Below the pieces are notes generated by a model, which saw only the letters and a list, made by a program, of their open reading frames with translations, was not told the DNA's origin and did not search any database. Source: JAZGER01 sp036480335 (lineage in GTDB: Bacteria > Pseudomonadota > Gammaproteobacteria > DSM-19610). Taken from it: DNA of 55,430 nucleotides. Below are positions 42,502-52,400 of the stretch, one piece after another. The stretch spans positions 1 to 55,430 of the forward strand of contig JAZGGH010000033.1 of the NCBI GenBank assembly GCA_036480335.1, written 5' to 3'. Each line of letters starts with the position of its first letter. Within the stretch, counting starts at the first letter, position 1. A program made the position numbers and the translations under genes.

Positions 42502-45000
42502 TTAACTATTATTAAGCAGCAGCATCGGGCTTTGGTGCTTAACCTTGCGCGTAGACCAATAACCCGCCGCGCCAATGAATAATGCACCGGCCAGAGGCAC
42601 GATGATCCAAAGTAATGGGTTAAAATTATAGTCCAGTTCCAATAACTGACTATACAGCACCCAGAGTATGGCTTCGGTTCCCATGATGGCAAGCACACCT
42701 GCGAAAAAACCTAGCAATAAAAATTCTGCCAGATGTGCCTGACCGAGTTGTTTACTGCTTGCGCCCAGGGTTCGCATCAGAGCGCCTTCGTAGAGGCGTT
42801 CATCCTGACTCGCTGTGAGTGCAGCATACAGGACGATCAATCCAGCCAGTAGTAGAAATGCAAACACGTATTCTACGATGTGTGAGATCTGACTGAATAT
42901 GCGTTGCGCCTGAGCCAACACCAGATCCATTTCGATCAATGTCACAGCAGGGTAGGCACGTACAAGTTCGCCTAGCACTGGCTTCTTTTCAGCAGGCATA
43001 TAAAAGCTTGTCATATAAGTCGACGGCAAGTTATCAAGCACGCCGGGCGGGAAGATCATGTAAAAGTTAGGTCGAAATGAATCCCATTGCACCGAACGAA
43101 TATTGAGTACGCGTGCCTGTAATTGTTGTGCACCGATGGTGAATCCGAGCTCGTCATTTAATTCAATACCCAGCCGTTCCGCTAGTCTGGATTCAACCGA
43201 TACGAATGGCTGCTTGGTATCCCCTGAATTCAGCCAGCGGCCTTCGAGGATCTTATTGTCTTTCTGGAGATTGAGTGTCCAGGTCAGATTTAATTCCCGG
43301 TTTAAAGCATTGTCGCCCTGGGCTTCTTTGCTAACCGCTGTGCGCACCGGTTGATGATTAATTGTCACCAGTCGACCGCGAATCATCGGGTAGAGCTGTG
43401 TGGTTTCAATGTCGTGACTGGCAAGTAACTGCTGCACTGCATCGGCCTGTTCTGGCAAAATATTCACGGCGAAATGATTCGGCGTGTCGGCGGGCAACTG
43501 CTGTGTCCAGGTGGAAATCAATTCATTCCGCACCAATGCAATTACCAGCATCGCCATGAAAGCCAGGCCAAATGCACTAATCTGACTGAGCGAGAGTTGT
43601 CGACGACGCCATAAATTATTCAAACCAAAGCGCCAGGCTACACCCATGTGAGATTGCAGGCTGCGAGTGACTGCTAACAGTGCAAAACCGACAATAAAGA
43701 GGGCTAGCGCCATAACCACTGCACCGAGCATGGCAGACAACACCAACTTGATGTCATCGGTATAGCGCCAGATTAGAAAAAATACGGTGCCAATGGCGAA
43801 GCCATAAACCATCCAGGCATTACCGGGCATTGGCAATAGATCTCGGCGCAATACGCGCAGTGGTGGCACGTTTTTCAAGCGCATCACTGGCGGTAAAGCA
43901 AAGCCGATTAACATTGCTGCGCCGGTAACAAAACCAAGCAGGAAAGGCTGGATGCCAGTGGTTGATGGTGCCACCGGCAACAGATCAGACAGCACCGCCA
44001 GCAGCCCGGCCTGCATTAACCAGCCAAGTAATCCCCCGACTGCGCTTGCCGCCACACCTAACACTACCAATTGCATTAAATACAGGGCCAACAAGGCCTG
44101 TTGTGACAAGCCCAGGCAGCGTAGCATGGCGCTGACATCCAGGTGACGTTCACTGTAACGGCGCACCACAATGGCAATCGCTACACCCGCCAATATCACC
44201 GCGATCATAATTCCCAACCCCAGATAACGCTCGGCTCGCTCCAGTGCGGCTCCCAGTGCACGCCGGCCTTCATGCACACCGATGACGCTGTGGCTGGCAT
44301 CCAGTTGTGGCTTTAACCAGGTATGGTATGCATCCAGACCCGTTTTATCACCGGCAAATAAATATTGATATGTCAGGCGGCTACCCGGCTGCACCACACC
44401 GGTCGCTGGCACATCGATTCGGTTAATTAACAGGCGCGGTGATACACCAAACACTTCACCCGCCTGTCCAGGCTCGAACGTCAACACACGTGTAATACGT
44501 AAAGATAAACTCCCCACCGTCACGCTGTCGCCGGTAGAGAGATTCAGGCGCGATAAAATTGCCGGTGCTGCCCAGGCTTCACCTGGTAACGGGATCGAAT
44601 GCGTTTCACTATCGGAAACATAAGACGCACTTGCAGTACGCATCTTGCCACGTAACGGGAATTGCTCATCTACCGCGCGCACACTGGACAACTGCAACGC
44701 ATCACCACTCACCACCATGCTAGCGAACTGCAGGCTCTCGGTCGTTTGCAGATTAAAGGCAGACGCCTGCCGCAGCAGAGTTTTATTCACCGGCCGTGGA
44801 CTTTTTAAAATTATATCCGCACCCAGAAAATCCGCTGATTGATTGACCATTCCGCGCGCCAGTCGGTCGGTCATAAAACTGATCGACGTGGTCGCAGCCA
44901 CCGCCAGTACCAGTGCGATAAACAGTATCCGCAACTCACCGGCACGCCAGTCACGCGCCAGCAAGCGTAACGCTAGCCGCCACTGTAAAAATGTTTTCAT
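42502..45000 (-). CDS. FtsX-like permease of the YbbA-YbbP transporter
   Basis: An 832-residue permease with an N-terminal helix (ELRILFIALVLAVAATTSISFMTDRL), a MacB-like periplasmic domain, and two FtsX modules of three to four helices each. The second periplasmic part contains VKEAQGDNALNRELNLTW-like strands (SKEAQGDNALNRELNLTWTL). The C-terminal FtsX unit ends in YWSTRKVKHQSPMLLLNN. This is the pattern of YbbP, partner of ATPase YbbA; together they form a transporter for hydrophobic molecules or lipoproteins. It overlaps ybbA by 4 nt. Confidence 0.9.
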   Translation of the reverse strand: MKTFLQWRLALRLLARDWRAGELRILFIALVLAVAATTSISFMTDRLARGMVNQSADFLGADIILKSPRPVNKTLLRQASAFNLQTTESLQFASMVVSGDALQLSSVRAVDEQFPLRGKMRTASASYVSDSETHSIPLPGEAWAAPAILSRLNLSTGDSVTVGSLSLRITRVLTFEPGQAGEVFGVSPRLLINRIDVPATGVVQPGSRLTYQYLFAGDKTGLDAYHTWLKPQLDASHSVIGVHEGRRALGAALERAERYLGLGIMIAVILAGVAIAIVVRRYSERHLDVSAMLRCLGLSQQALLALYLMQLVVLGVAASAVGGLLGWLMQAGLLAVLSDLLPVAPSTTGIQPFLLGFVTGAAMLIGFALPPVMRLKNVPPLRVLRRDLLPMPGNAWMVYGFAIGTVFFLIWRYTDDIKLVLSAMLGAVVMALALFIVGFALLAVTRSLQSHMGVAWRFGLNNLWRRRQLSLSQISAFGLAFMAMLVIALVRNELISTWTQQLPADTPNHFAVNILPEQADAVQQLLASHDIETTQLYPMIRGRLVTINHQPVRTAVSKEAQGDNALNRELNLTWTLNLQKDNKILEGRWLNSGDTKQPFVSVESRLAERLGIELNDELGFTIGAQQLQARVLNIRSVQWDSFRPNFYMIFPPGVLDNLPSTYMTSFYMPAEKKPVLGELVRAYPAVTLIEMDLVLAQAQRIFSQISHIVEYVFAFLLLAGLIVLYAALTASQDERLYEGALMRTLGASSKQLGQAHLAEFLLLGFFAGVLAIMGTEAILWVLYSQLLELDYNFNPLLWIIVPLAGALFIGAAGYWSTRKVKHQSPMLLLNNS

Positions 45001-45695
45001 GAATGGTCTATTCCATTGACCACACGGCCGGCATCAAGCCGTATCTTGCGATCACAACGATTAGCCAGGCTTTCATCGTGCGTTACCAGCACCAGTGTTG
45101 TACCTTGTTCGGCATTCAGTTCAAATAACAGATCAATAATCAACTTGCCTGTGGTGCTGTCCAGATTCCCCGTCGGCTCATCGGCAAACAGAATGGCTGG
45201 CTGGATCGCAAAAGCACGCGCCAGCGCGACACGTTGCTGCTCACCGCCCGACAATTGTTTTGGGTAATGTGTTAAACGCGCATCCAGGCCAACCCGTGCC
45301 AACAACTGAGTGGCACGCTCACGCGCATCGTTCCTGCCAGCCAGTTCCAGCGGCAGCATCACATTTTCCAGCGCCGTTAGCCCCGGTAATAACTGAAACG
45401 ACTGAAACACAAAACCAACCAGACGACTGCGAATTTCGGCACGGCCATCTTCGTCCAGCATCGACAGGTTATTGCCATCCAGATGAACTTCACCGCTGCT
45501 CGGCAGGTCCAACCCTGCCAGCAAGCCAAGTAAAGTCGATTTACCCGAACCCGACACCCCAACAATGGCCACCGATTCTGCCGCATGGATTTTTAACTCA
45601 ATATCCAGCAGAATATCCAGTAAGCCGTTGGCCGTCTCGACACGTTTGCACAGACCGCTGGCAGCGACCCGAATAATTTTTTGATTGGCTGACAT
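44997..45695 (-). CDS. ybbA: ABC transporter ATP-binding protein YbbA
   Basis: A 232-residue LolD/MacB-type ATPase. Walker A VGVSGSGKSTLLGLLAGLD, Q-loop GFVFQSFQLLPGLTALENVMLPLELAG, signature LSGGEQQRVALARAFA and Walker B ILFADEPTGNLD are all intact. ATG 45695 (MSANQKIIRVAAS) fits the family length. An upstream in-frame ATG at 45767 would extend into tesA. The start codons of ybbA and tesA overlap in CATG at 45693-45696, so the promoters must lie inside each other's genes. Forms an operon with the permease. Confidence 0.93.
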   Translation of the reverse strand: MSANQKIIRVAASGLCKRVETANGLLDILLDIELKIHAAESVAIVGVSGSGKSTLLGLLAGLDLPSSGEVHLDGNNLSMLDEDGRAEIRSRLVGFVFQSFQLLPGLTALENVMLPLELAGRNDARERATQLLARVGLDARLTHYPKQLSGGEQQRVALARAFAIQPAILFADEPTGNLDSTTGKLIIDLLFELNAEQGTTLVLVTHDESLANRCDRKIRLDAGRVVNGIDHS

Positions 45696-46311
45696 GAAAA
45701 TAAAGATCCTGTTACTGTTATTAATCCCGTTGTTACTGTCACTAAGGGCAGTACGCGCCGACAACATACTGATCGTCGGCGATAGCCTGAGCGCCGCCTA
45801 CGGCATGCCGGTTGAAAAAGGCTGGGTGCAACTGCTGCAACAACGTCTCGCCACTGCGAAACCGCCACACAGCCTCACCAATGCCAGTATCAGTGGTGAT
45901 ACCACTGCCAATGCGCGCACCCGGCTCAAATCCATCATCACCGAACAAATACCCGACATTGTCATCATAGAAGTTGGTGGAAATGACGCCCTGCGCGGCT
46001 TATCTCTTACCGCCATGCACAACAACCTGGCAGATATGATTAAAACTGCGCAACAACACAAAGCAAAAGTGCTGCTTATCGGTGTCGACATACCACCCAA
46101 TTATGGCCCAGTTTACACACAAAAGTTCCGTGCGGTTTACAGGAATCTGGCAGAGGAATACAAAATCGCACTACTGCCTTCGATAGTTACAGGAATCGGC
46201 ACAAAGTCTGAATTGATGCAGGCAGATGGGATTCATCCGAATGGGAAAGCGCAGCCGTTGATGGTAGCGTTGGTGGAAGAGTATTTGTTGCCTATGCTGA
46301 GGCGGGATTGA
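45694..46311 (+). CDS. tesA: Periplasmic acyl-CoA thioesterase I / lysophospholipase L1
   Basis: SGNH hydrolase of 205 residues that cleaves acyl esters and thioesters in the periplasm. The signal KIKILLLLLIPLLLSLRAVRA precedes NILIVGDSLSAAYGM with the nucleophilic Ser in GDSLS. Further SGNH blocks are NASISGDTT, VVIIEVGGNDALRGL and the His/Asp in DGIHPNGKAQPLM. The start is ATG 45694, within the CATG shared with ybbA; TTG 45685 is an alternative. The tesA/ybbA/ybbP arrangement is conserved in Gammaproteobacteria. Confidence 0.95.
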   Translation: MKIKILLLLLIPLLLSLRAVRADNILIVGDSLSAAYGMPVEKGWVQLLQQRLATAKPPHSLTNASISGDTTANARTRLKSIITEQIPDIVIIEVGGNDALRGLSLTAMHNNLADMIKTAQQHKAKVLLIGVDIPPNYGPVYTQKFRAVYRNLAEEYKIALLPSIVTGIGTKSELMQADGIHPNGKAQPLMVALVEEYLLPMLRRD

Positions 46312-46547
46312 TCCTAGTCGCGATTTAAAAATTCGTTGTATAATTAAGTTGCTTTGCTCTGTATAAATCTGTCAGATTACGCAAATATTATGCATTGCAG
46401 ATAAAGGGTCTGCTAAGAAAATGACCATACAATGATGTAATATGAACAAGGCTAACCCCGGCGCATATAATGTCTTATGGCAACAGTTGTGATGCGAGGC
46501 AGACATTTGATCTGCGTTCCGCATCCAGATGATTTTAGAGTTAGTGG

Positions 46548-46952
46548 ATGGTTGAAGTGCATGTGACTACAGGATTAAAATTTGCCGAGCTTCTTCTATT
46601 GTTATCTATACTGGTTTCTTCATGCGCCTCGCATCATAATTTGAAAAATGAAGGAGCAAACTATCTAGGCGGAGGTTTCAGAGACAAGAAAATAGCGCCC
46701 AGATTTTATAAACTGACTGTCAAAACCAACTTTTCACCCTGGACGAATTTTTCCGGAGCACAGAGAGCCTGGGGTAAGCGAGCAAGGCAGTTATGTGAAA
46801 ATAAAGATTTTGAAAGTCTTAGAGTGCAACAAGATTCCTATAATACTCCTGCAGGACATTTATATATAATCTCTCAAATTAAAGGGTATATCCTTTGCTC
46901 CGGTTCAGGTTTAGAGAAAAAGGAAATAGAACGATTGATAGCTGAAAGTTGA
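46548..46952 (+). CDS. Small hypothetical lipoprotein
   Basis: A 134-residue protein with a hydrophobic stretch (LKFAELLLLLSILVSSCAS) that ends in a lipobox with Cys about residue 26, pointing to a lipoprotein. The rest (GGGFRDKKIAPRFYKLTVKTNFSPWTNF) has no recognised domain; two Cys occur in the C-terminal half. Composition is more AT-rich than the neighbours, consistent with an accessory region. The 236 bp upstream (46312-46547) hold no gene, only a small GCAGA/TCTGC hairpin. Confidence 0.68.
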   Translation: MVEVHVTTGLKFAELLLLLSILVSSCASHHNLKNEGANYLGGGFRDKKIAPRFYKLTVKTNFSPWTNFSGAQRAWGKRARQLCENKDFESLRVQQDSYNTPAGHLYIISQIKGYILCSGSGLEKKEIERLIAES

Positions 46953-47013
46953 TGCAATTCGTCTTAATTCTGTTTTTGCATTCTTTCCAGATTCCAGGAA
47001 TGAGGTAGCCATT

Positions 47014-47772
47014 ATGACGCTTACATCTATCAATAAGCCAAACTTTTTCATCCTCGGCGCCGGAAGGTCAGGGTCTACACAGCTCTATCATTTGCTAAGG
47101 CAGCACCCGGATGTTTTTTTGACGAATCCAAAAGAGCCCAGCTTTTTTTGCGAACCCTTTCAGGTGATAAAAAACCCGATTGAATATTTTGAATTATATG
47201 ATGCGGTTTCTGATGAAGCTATTAGAGGGGAGGCTTCTCACGTTTACTTAACAAACCCAACCACTGCAAAGGTGTTAAAAGGGTTGTTTCCTGAAGCCAG
47301 GTTTGTTGTGATTCTGCGCAATCCGGCTGAGCGGGCATATTCTCTTTATCAGTGGATGCGACGATACAGATATGAACCTGTTCATACGTTTGAGGCGGCA
47401 TTGGAGGAAGAAGAATCACGCTACAATTCGGCTAGTTTCAGAGCGGATTGCCCACAATATTTCTATAATTATTTGTATTTTATGTCAGGTCTGTATGGGC
47501 AGCAATTGCAGCGTTATTTTTCACTGTTTTCAAAACAGCAGTTTCATATCGTTAAATTTGAAGAATTTATTGTTGATCCTGCCAACCATTTAAAAGAAAT
47601 CTTTCGTTTTCTGGATGTCGATCAGGGTTTTTCTCCACAACTGGCGGTGGATAGAAATGAGGGCGATGCCGCAACGTATGAGCCATTGTCGATACAAACT
47701 AAAGAATTGCTGTTAGAGGCATATTCATCTGATTTGCATCATTTGTCTGACATGACGGGAATATCTTTTTGA
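47014..47772 (+). CDS. Sulfotransferase family protein
   Basis: A 252-residue PAPS-dependent sulfotransferase-like protein. The 5'-phosphosulfate loop is FFILGAGRSGSTQLYHLLRQHPDVFL, a P-loop-like motif of the family, and the 3'-phosphate site is VVILRNPAERAYSLYQWMRR with Arg and Ser. KFEEFIVDPANHLKEIFRFLDVD is the typical C-terminal stretch. A GAGG site precedes ATG 47014. The neighbours give no substrate; it may sulfate a cell-surface sugar or lipid. No PAPS-synthesis genes are nearby. Confidence 0.9.
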   Translation: MTLTSINKPNFFILGAGRSGSTQLYHLLRQHPDVFLTNPKEPSFFCEPFQVIKNPIEYFELYDAVSDEAIRGEASHVYLTNPTTAKVLKGLFPEARFVVILRNPAERAYSLYQWMRRYRYEPVHTFEAALEEEESRYNSASFRADCPQYFYNYLYFMSGLYGQQLQRYFSLFSKQQFHIVKFEEFIVDPANHLKEIFRFLDVDQGFSPQLAVDRNEGDAATYEPLSIQTKELLLEAYSSDLHHLSDMTGISF

Positions 47773-47774
47773 TG

Positions 47775-47809
47775 GCTGTACCCCAATCCCGCATCCAGTA
47801 TCATTTACA
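47775..47809. repeat. Direct repeat copy 1 flanking the Fic gene
   Basis: This 35-bp sequence starts 2 bp after the sulfotransferase stop and is nearly identical to 49410-49445. The shared exact core is a 22-bp stretch beginning CCCGCATCCAG; the rest differs by three substitutions and one indel. Together the copies bracket the Fic gene and its control region. Confidence 0.85.
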
Positions 47810-47924
47810 ATTTCATTATATCAAAACAAGTGGGTTTTCAGGCCTTGCTTTTTACTCCTTAACGGGACAGCAGTGTAATGTTAAAACATATTATTTCGTA
47901 TTGCGTTGTTGGAATTGCGTATAG

Positions 47925-49061
47925 TCATCGATTAAATATCTCAATATAATCATGAAACCAATATATTTTGTTGCGTTTCTTTTTGGTTATCTTTTTTAAC
48001 ACGCCATATTTTTCAAAATCATTCACCAATGCCGAAGCCGTGTTATGTTGTAACCCGAGAATTTCAGCGACCCCATTGATATTGACCAACGGTTTGCTAT
48101 ACAAGTGCTGCATTAGCGTTTGTGCATTCTTCTGTCTACGTGTACTGAAGTGTGGAAATACTTCACACTCTATTTTTTCTTTCAGCGCAATCACTTCCTT
48201 AAATACTCTTATTGAATTTATCGCTGTCTCATGGACACCGTACAAAAAAAATACCAACCATTCTTTCATTCTATCAGCTTCACGTACGCCCATTAATCTA
48301 TCTACATATTCTGTTTTATTGCGTTCAAAATAATCTGATAAATAGAGTGCTGGTTTATGTAGCAAGCCAAAACTGGCAAGATAAAGCGCAATCATCAAGC
48401 GCCCCAGCCGACCATTACCGTCTAAAAACGGATGGATGGTTTCAAACTGGTAATGTGCTATAGCAATTTTGATGAGGTGAGGCACCTGTAAGGCTTCATT
48501 ATGTATGAATTTCTCCAGGTCGCTCATTAGCGTATCGACTTCGTCTTGATGTGGTGGAATATAAACGGCATTTTTTAGGCTTACGCCTATCCAGTTCTGA
48601 CTATGACGAAATTTTCCTGGCTGTTTAGTTTCACCACGCACGCCTTGCATTAATACTTTGTGTGTGTCACGCAGCAATCTATTTGATAACGGCAGAGTCT
48701 TTAACTGTTCTATCGCTTCATTGATTGCCATGACATAATTTTGAACCTCTTCCCAGTCATCTTTTCCATCTGGGTCGATATCCCTTTCATCAAGCAATGC
48801 TTCTTCCATATTGGTGCGTGTGCCTTCGATTCGACTAGACTGTGTCGCCTCCTTAGTTATGTGCATGCGTAAGAAAAAATCGACATTCGGCACAAGTTGC
48901 GAGAAAGCGTTTAATTCGCCCAGTGCACGATCAGCATCACTCAGTAAACGCTGTATTTCACCATCTGCTATCCCCCAGGCATGATTCACCTTTTCTGGTA
49001 AAAAGCTTTCATATTCATATTGCTGCTGATTTTTACCAGACTTAAATTCGCTAATATCCAT
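47925..49061 (-). CDS. Fic family protein with N-terminal inhibitory helix and C-terminal winged HTH
   Basis: A 378-residue Fic protein, predicted to transfer AMP (or another nucleotide) onto a target protein hydroxyl. The catalytic motif HPFLDGNGRLGR (about residue 214-225) is complete, including the His and the anion-binding GNGR. The auto-inhibitory helix appears as QSSRIEGT near residue 75, the class II arrangement (S/TxxxE) in which Glu blocks ATP. A C-terminal wHTH (INGVAEILGLQHNTASALVNDFEKYGVLKKI) suggests DNA binding and possible self-regulation. It is the single gene between two near-identical direct repeats and has operator-like repeats upstream. Confidence 0.93.
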   Translation of the reverse strand: MDISEFKSGKNQQQYEYESFLPEKVNHAWGIADGEIQRLLSDADRALGELNAFSQLVPNVDFFLRMHITKEATQSSRIEGTRTNMEEALLDERDIDPDGKDDWEEVQNYVMAINEAIEQLKTLPLSNRLLRDTHKVLMQGVRGETKQPGKFRHSQNWIGVSLKNAVYIPPHQDEVDTLMSDLEKFIHNEALQVPHLIKIAIAHYQFETIHPFLDGNGRLGRLMIALYLASFGLLHKPALYLSDYFERNKTEYVDRLMGVREADRMKEWLVFFLYGVHETAINSIRVFKEVIALKEKIECEVFPHFSTRRQKNAQTLMQHLYSKPLVNINGVAEILGLQHNTASALVNDFEKYGVLKKITKKKRNKIYWFHDYIEIFNR

Positions 49062-49083
49062 ATATGTATCAGAATCTACCTGT

Positions 49084-49188
49084 GTTTTCGATATAAAGGG
49101 TTTCTTATGTAGAAATCTAGCTCCATTTGTTCGTTATGTCAAGTACTGTGTAAGTTTTCGACATAGTGGTTGACTTATATCGAAAACT
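49084..49188 (-). promoter_or_regulatory. Operator-like repeats upstream of the Fic gene
   Basis: GTTTTCGATATAA at 49084-49096 recurs as GTTTTCGACATA at 49154-49165 and, inverted, as TTATATCGAAAAC at 49175-49187. The last two form an almost perfect palindrome (49153-49188). The first copy is 23 bp before the Fic start codon. The rest of the 348-bp gap (49062-49409) shows nothing else. A regulator, possibly the Fic wHTH itself, is a plausible binder. Confidence 0.6.
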
Positions 49189-49409
49189 CATTAGATAGTT
49201 ATCCATGACAGTACCAGTTGGCCCTCTAAAACAAACGCTTAACCAATAAACTCCCTCCAGTACTATCCGAACTGTATGAAACCAGATCCAGCTCAAGAAC
49301 CCAGTTATCAGACAGTTTTCTGCCCACGCCAATTCCGAGAGATCCACTCTATCCACTTAACCTGGAATAATTATACGGCATATTGCTTCACTCTAAAACA
49401 AATTTGACT

Positions 49410-49445
49410 GCTGTACCCTTAACCCCGCATCCAGTATCATTTACA
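49410..49445. repeat. Direct repeat copy 2 flanking the Fic gene
   Basis: This is the 36-bp partner of 47775-47809, ending 33 bp before the purL start. Because the copy lies right at the purL leader, it is probably the ancestral sequence, and the copy beyond Fic arose by duplication or insertion. Confidence 0.85.
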
Positions 49446-49478
49446 TCGGTTTTCCCCTGAATTTCACGAGATCAGCGT

Positions 49479-52400
49479 ATGCTGCAAATATACGGCGATT
49501 CGCCATTTTCGCGCTTTCGGTCAGATAAACTACTGTCCGAACTTCAGGCGGTTGCGCCTGAGATTGCTTCTTTCAACGCTCGGTATATTCATTTCGTCGC
49601 TCTGGATGAATCACTGTCTGGCGAGCAGCAGGCAATGCTTGAAGATTTGCTGGGCTCTACTGGAAAGAGTGCCGGGTCTGGCGATCTGAGTGTCTGGGTG
49701 GTGCCGCGTATTGGTACGATTTCACCCTGGTCAAGTAAGGCGAAGGATATTGCCCATCATTGTGGCCTGCAGTCTGTGCAGGGTCTGGAGCGAGGGATTC
49801 AGTATGATTTGATACTGAACCCGTCATCCCCGAGCGGCTTGAGCAAAAAAATTCTGCCAATCCTGCATGACAGGATGACGGAATCTGTTTTGTCTAACAT
49901 TGATGATGCCCAGTTGTTATTCGAAGAGGCTGAACCAGCGCCCTTTGTTATCGTGGATATTCTACAGGGTGGGCGTGTGGCGCTTGAGCTGGCTAACCGG
50001 GATATGGGGCTAGCATTATCAGATGATGAAATTGATTATCTGATCGATAATTTTACCGCACTGAAACGTAATCCGACCGATATTGAGTTGATGATGTTTG
50101 CCCAGGCAAATTCGGAGCATTGTCGCCACAAGATTTTTAACGCCGACTGGGTTATCGACGGTGTTACGCAGCAAACCAGTCTGTTCAACATGATTCGGGC
50201 AACCCATCGGGCCAGCCCTGACGGTGTGCTGTCCGCTTACAGTGATAATTCCGCTGTCATTCGCGGTCATGCGATTGAGCGTTTTTATCCCGATGCTGAG
50301 AATAAGCAGTACCGTCCGCATGCCGAGCAGGCGGATATTCAGATCAAGGTTGAAACGCATAATCACCCGACGGCAATTTCGCCTTTCCCAGGCGCGGCAA
50401 CCGGCTCGGGTGGTGAAATTCGTGATGAAGGCGCGACCGGTCGCGGTGCTAAACCCAAGGCTGGCCTGGCCGGCTTTTCTGTGTCGAATTTACGCATCCC
50501 CGGATTTGAACAACCCTGGGAAACGGATCATGGCAAGCCTGAGCGTATCGTTTCAGCACTGGATATTATGATAGAAGCGCCACTGGGTGCGGCAGCCTTC
50601 AATAATGAGTTCGGTCGCCCCAATCTGTGCGGTTATTTCCGCACGTTTGAAGAACGCGTGCCCTGTGCTGATGGCAGTGAATTGCGCGGTTACCACAAGC
50701 CCATCATGATCGCGGGTGGTTACGGCAACATTCGTGAAGACCATATCGACAAGCACGACATACCTGCAGGTGCACCGATTGTTGTTCTGGGTGGGCCGGC
50801 GATGTTGATTGGTCTGGGTGGTGGAGCGGCATCATCGGTTTCCAGTGGGGAAAGTGCTGAAGATCTTGATTTCGCTTCGGTACAGCGCGGCAACCCTGAA
50901 ATGGAGCGACGTTGTCAGGAAGTGATCGATCGTTGCTGGCAGATGGGAGCAGAAAATCCGATTGTTTCTATCCATGATATCGGTGCCGGTGGATTGTCGA
51001 ACGGTTTACCCGAGCTGGTGAATGATAGTGGTCGCGGTGGCCGTTTTGAGCTGCGTACAGTACCGAATGACGAGCAGGGTATGTCACCCATGCAAATCTG
51101 GTGTAATGAATCCCAGGAGCGTTATGTGATGGCCATCGCACCGGATCAGATTGAAACCTTCAAGGCGATGTGTGAGCGCGAGCGTTGCCCATTTGCGGTG
51201 CTCGGTGAGGCCACAGAAGAACGGCAACTGATTCTTGGTGATGGCTATTTTGATAACACGCCAATTGATATGCCGCTGTCACTGCTGCTCGGCAAACCGC
51301 CGAAGATGTTGCGCGATGTGCATCATCTGACTTTTCAGAAACAGGCGCTGGACTTATCTGTTGATCTACAGGAAGCGGCTTACCGTGTGTTGCGCCTGCC
51401 GACTGTCGCCAGCAAAAGTTTTCTGATCACCATTGGTGATCGTTCGATTACCGGTCAGGTAGCGCGTGACCAAATGGTGGGTCGCTGGCAGGTGCCGGTG
51501 GCCGATGTTGCGGTGACCTGTGCGGACTATCAGGGTTATGTCGGTGAAGCCATGGCGATAGGTGAACGTCCGCCGCTGGCTTTGCTCAAACCGGCCGCTT
51601 CCGGCCGCATGGCGGTGGCTGAGGCCATTACCAATATTGCCGCTGCGCGTATTGCTTCCCTGTCGGAGGTGCGCCTGTCGGCCAACTGGATGGCGGCAGC
51701 GGGGCATCCCGGTGAAGATGCTGCACTGTTTGATACGGTCAGGGCTGTCGGCGAAGAGCTGTGTCCGCAGTTGGGGATTGCGATTCCCGTTGGCAAGGAT
51801 TCTATGTCGCTGAAATCTGTCTGGCAGGAGAATGGCGAAGAAAAGGCTGTGACCGGGCCATTGTCTCTGGTGGTGACGGCTTTTGCACCCGTGATGGATG
51901 TACGCCGAACCCTGACGCCAGAGCTGCAACTGGATGCAGGTGATACCGATTTGATTCTGGTTGATCTGGGTAAGGGGTACAATCGTCTGGGTGGTTCTGC
52001 GTTGGCGCAGGTGTATAAACAGGTAGGGCATCATGGCCCGGATCTGGATGCGCCCGAGACATTGAAAAACTTCTTCGCCGCGATTCAGGATCTGAATCAG
52101 GCAGATTATTTACTCGCCTACCATGATCGTTCTGATGGTGGTCTGTTCACGACTTTGTGCGAAATGGCCTTTGCTGCCCGTTGCGGTCTGACGATCCAGC
52201 TTGATGAGCTGGGTGATGACCACCTGGCAGCCCTGTTTAGCGAAGAGTTGGGTGCAGTTTTGCAGGTGAAACACTTTGATACGGATACTGTGCTGGAAAC
52301 TTTGCGTGAAGCTGGTTTTGGTAATCACAGCCATGTGCTGGGCTCGCCAACGGCGGATCAGCAGATTGTGTTTACCGCTGCGCGCAAACCCGTGTTTAAG

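Noticed and set aside
49117..49356. 79-codon minus-strand ORF upstream of Fic
   Set aside because: No start site; it covers the operator-like repeats and has no recognisable family.
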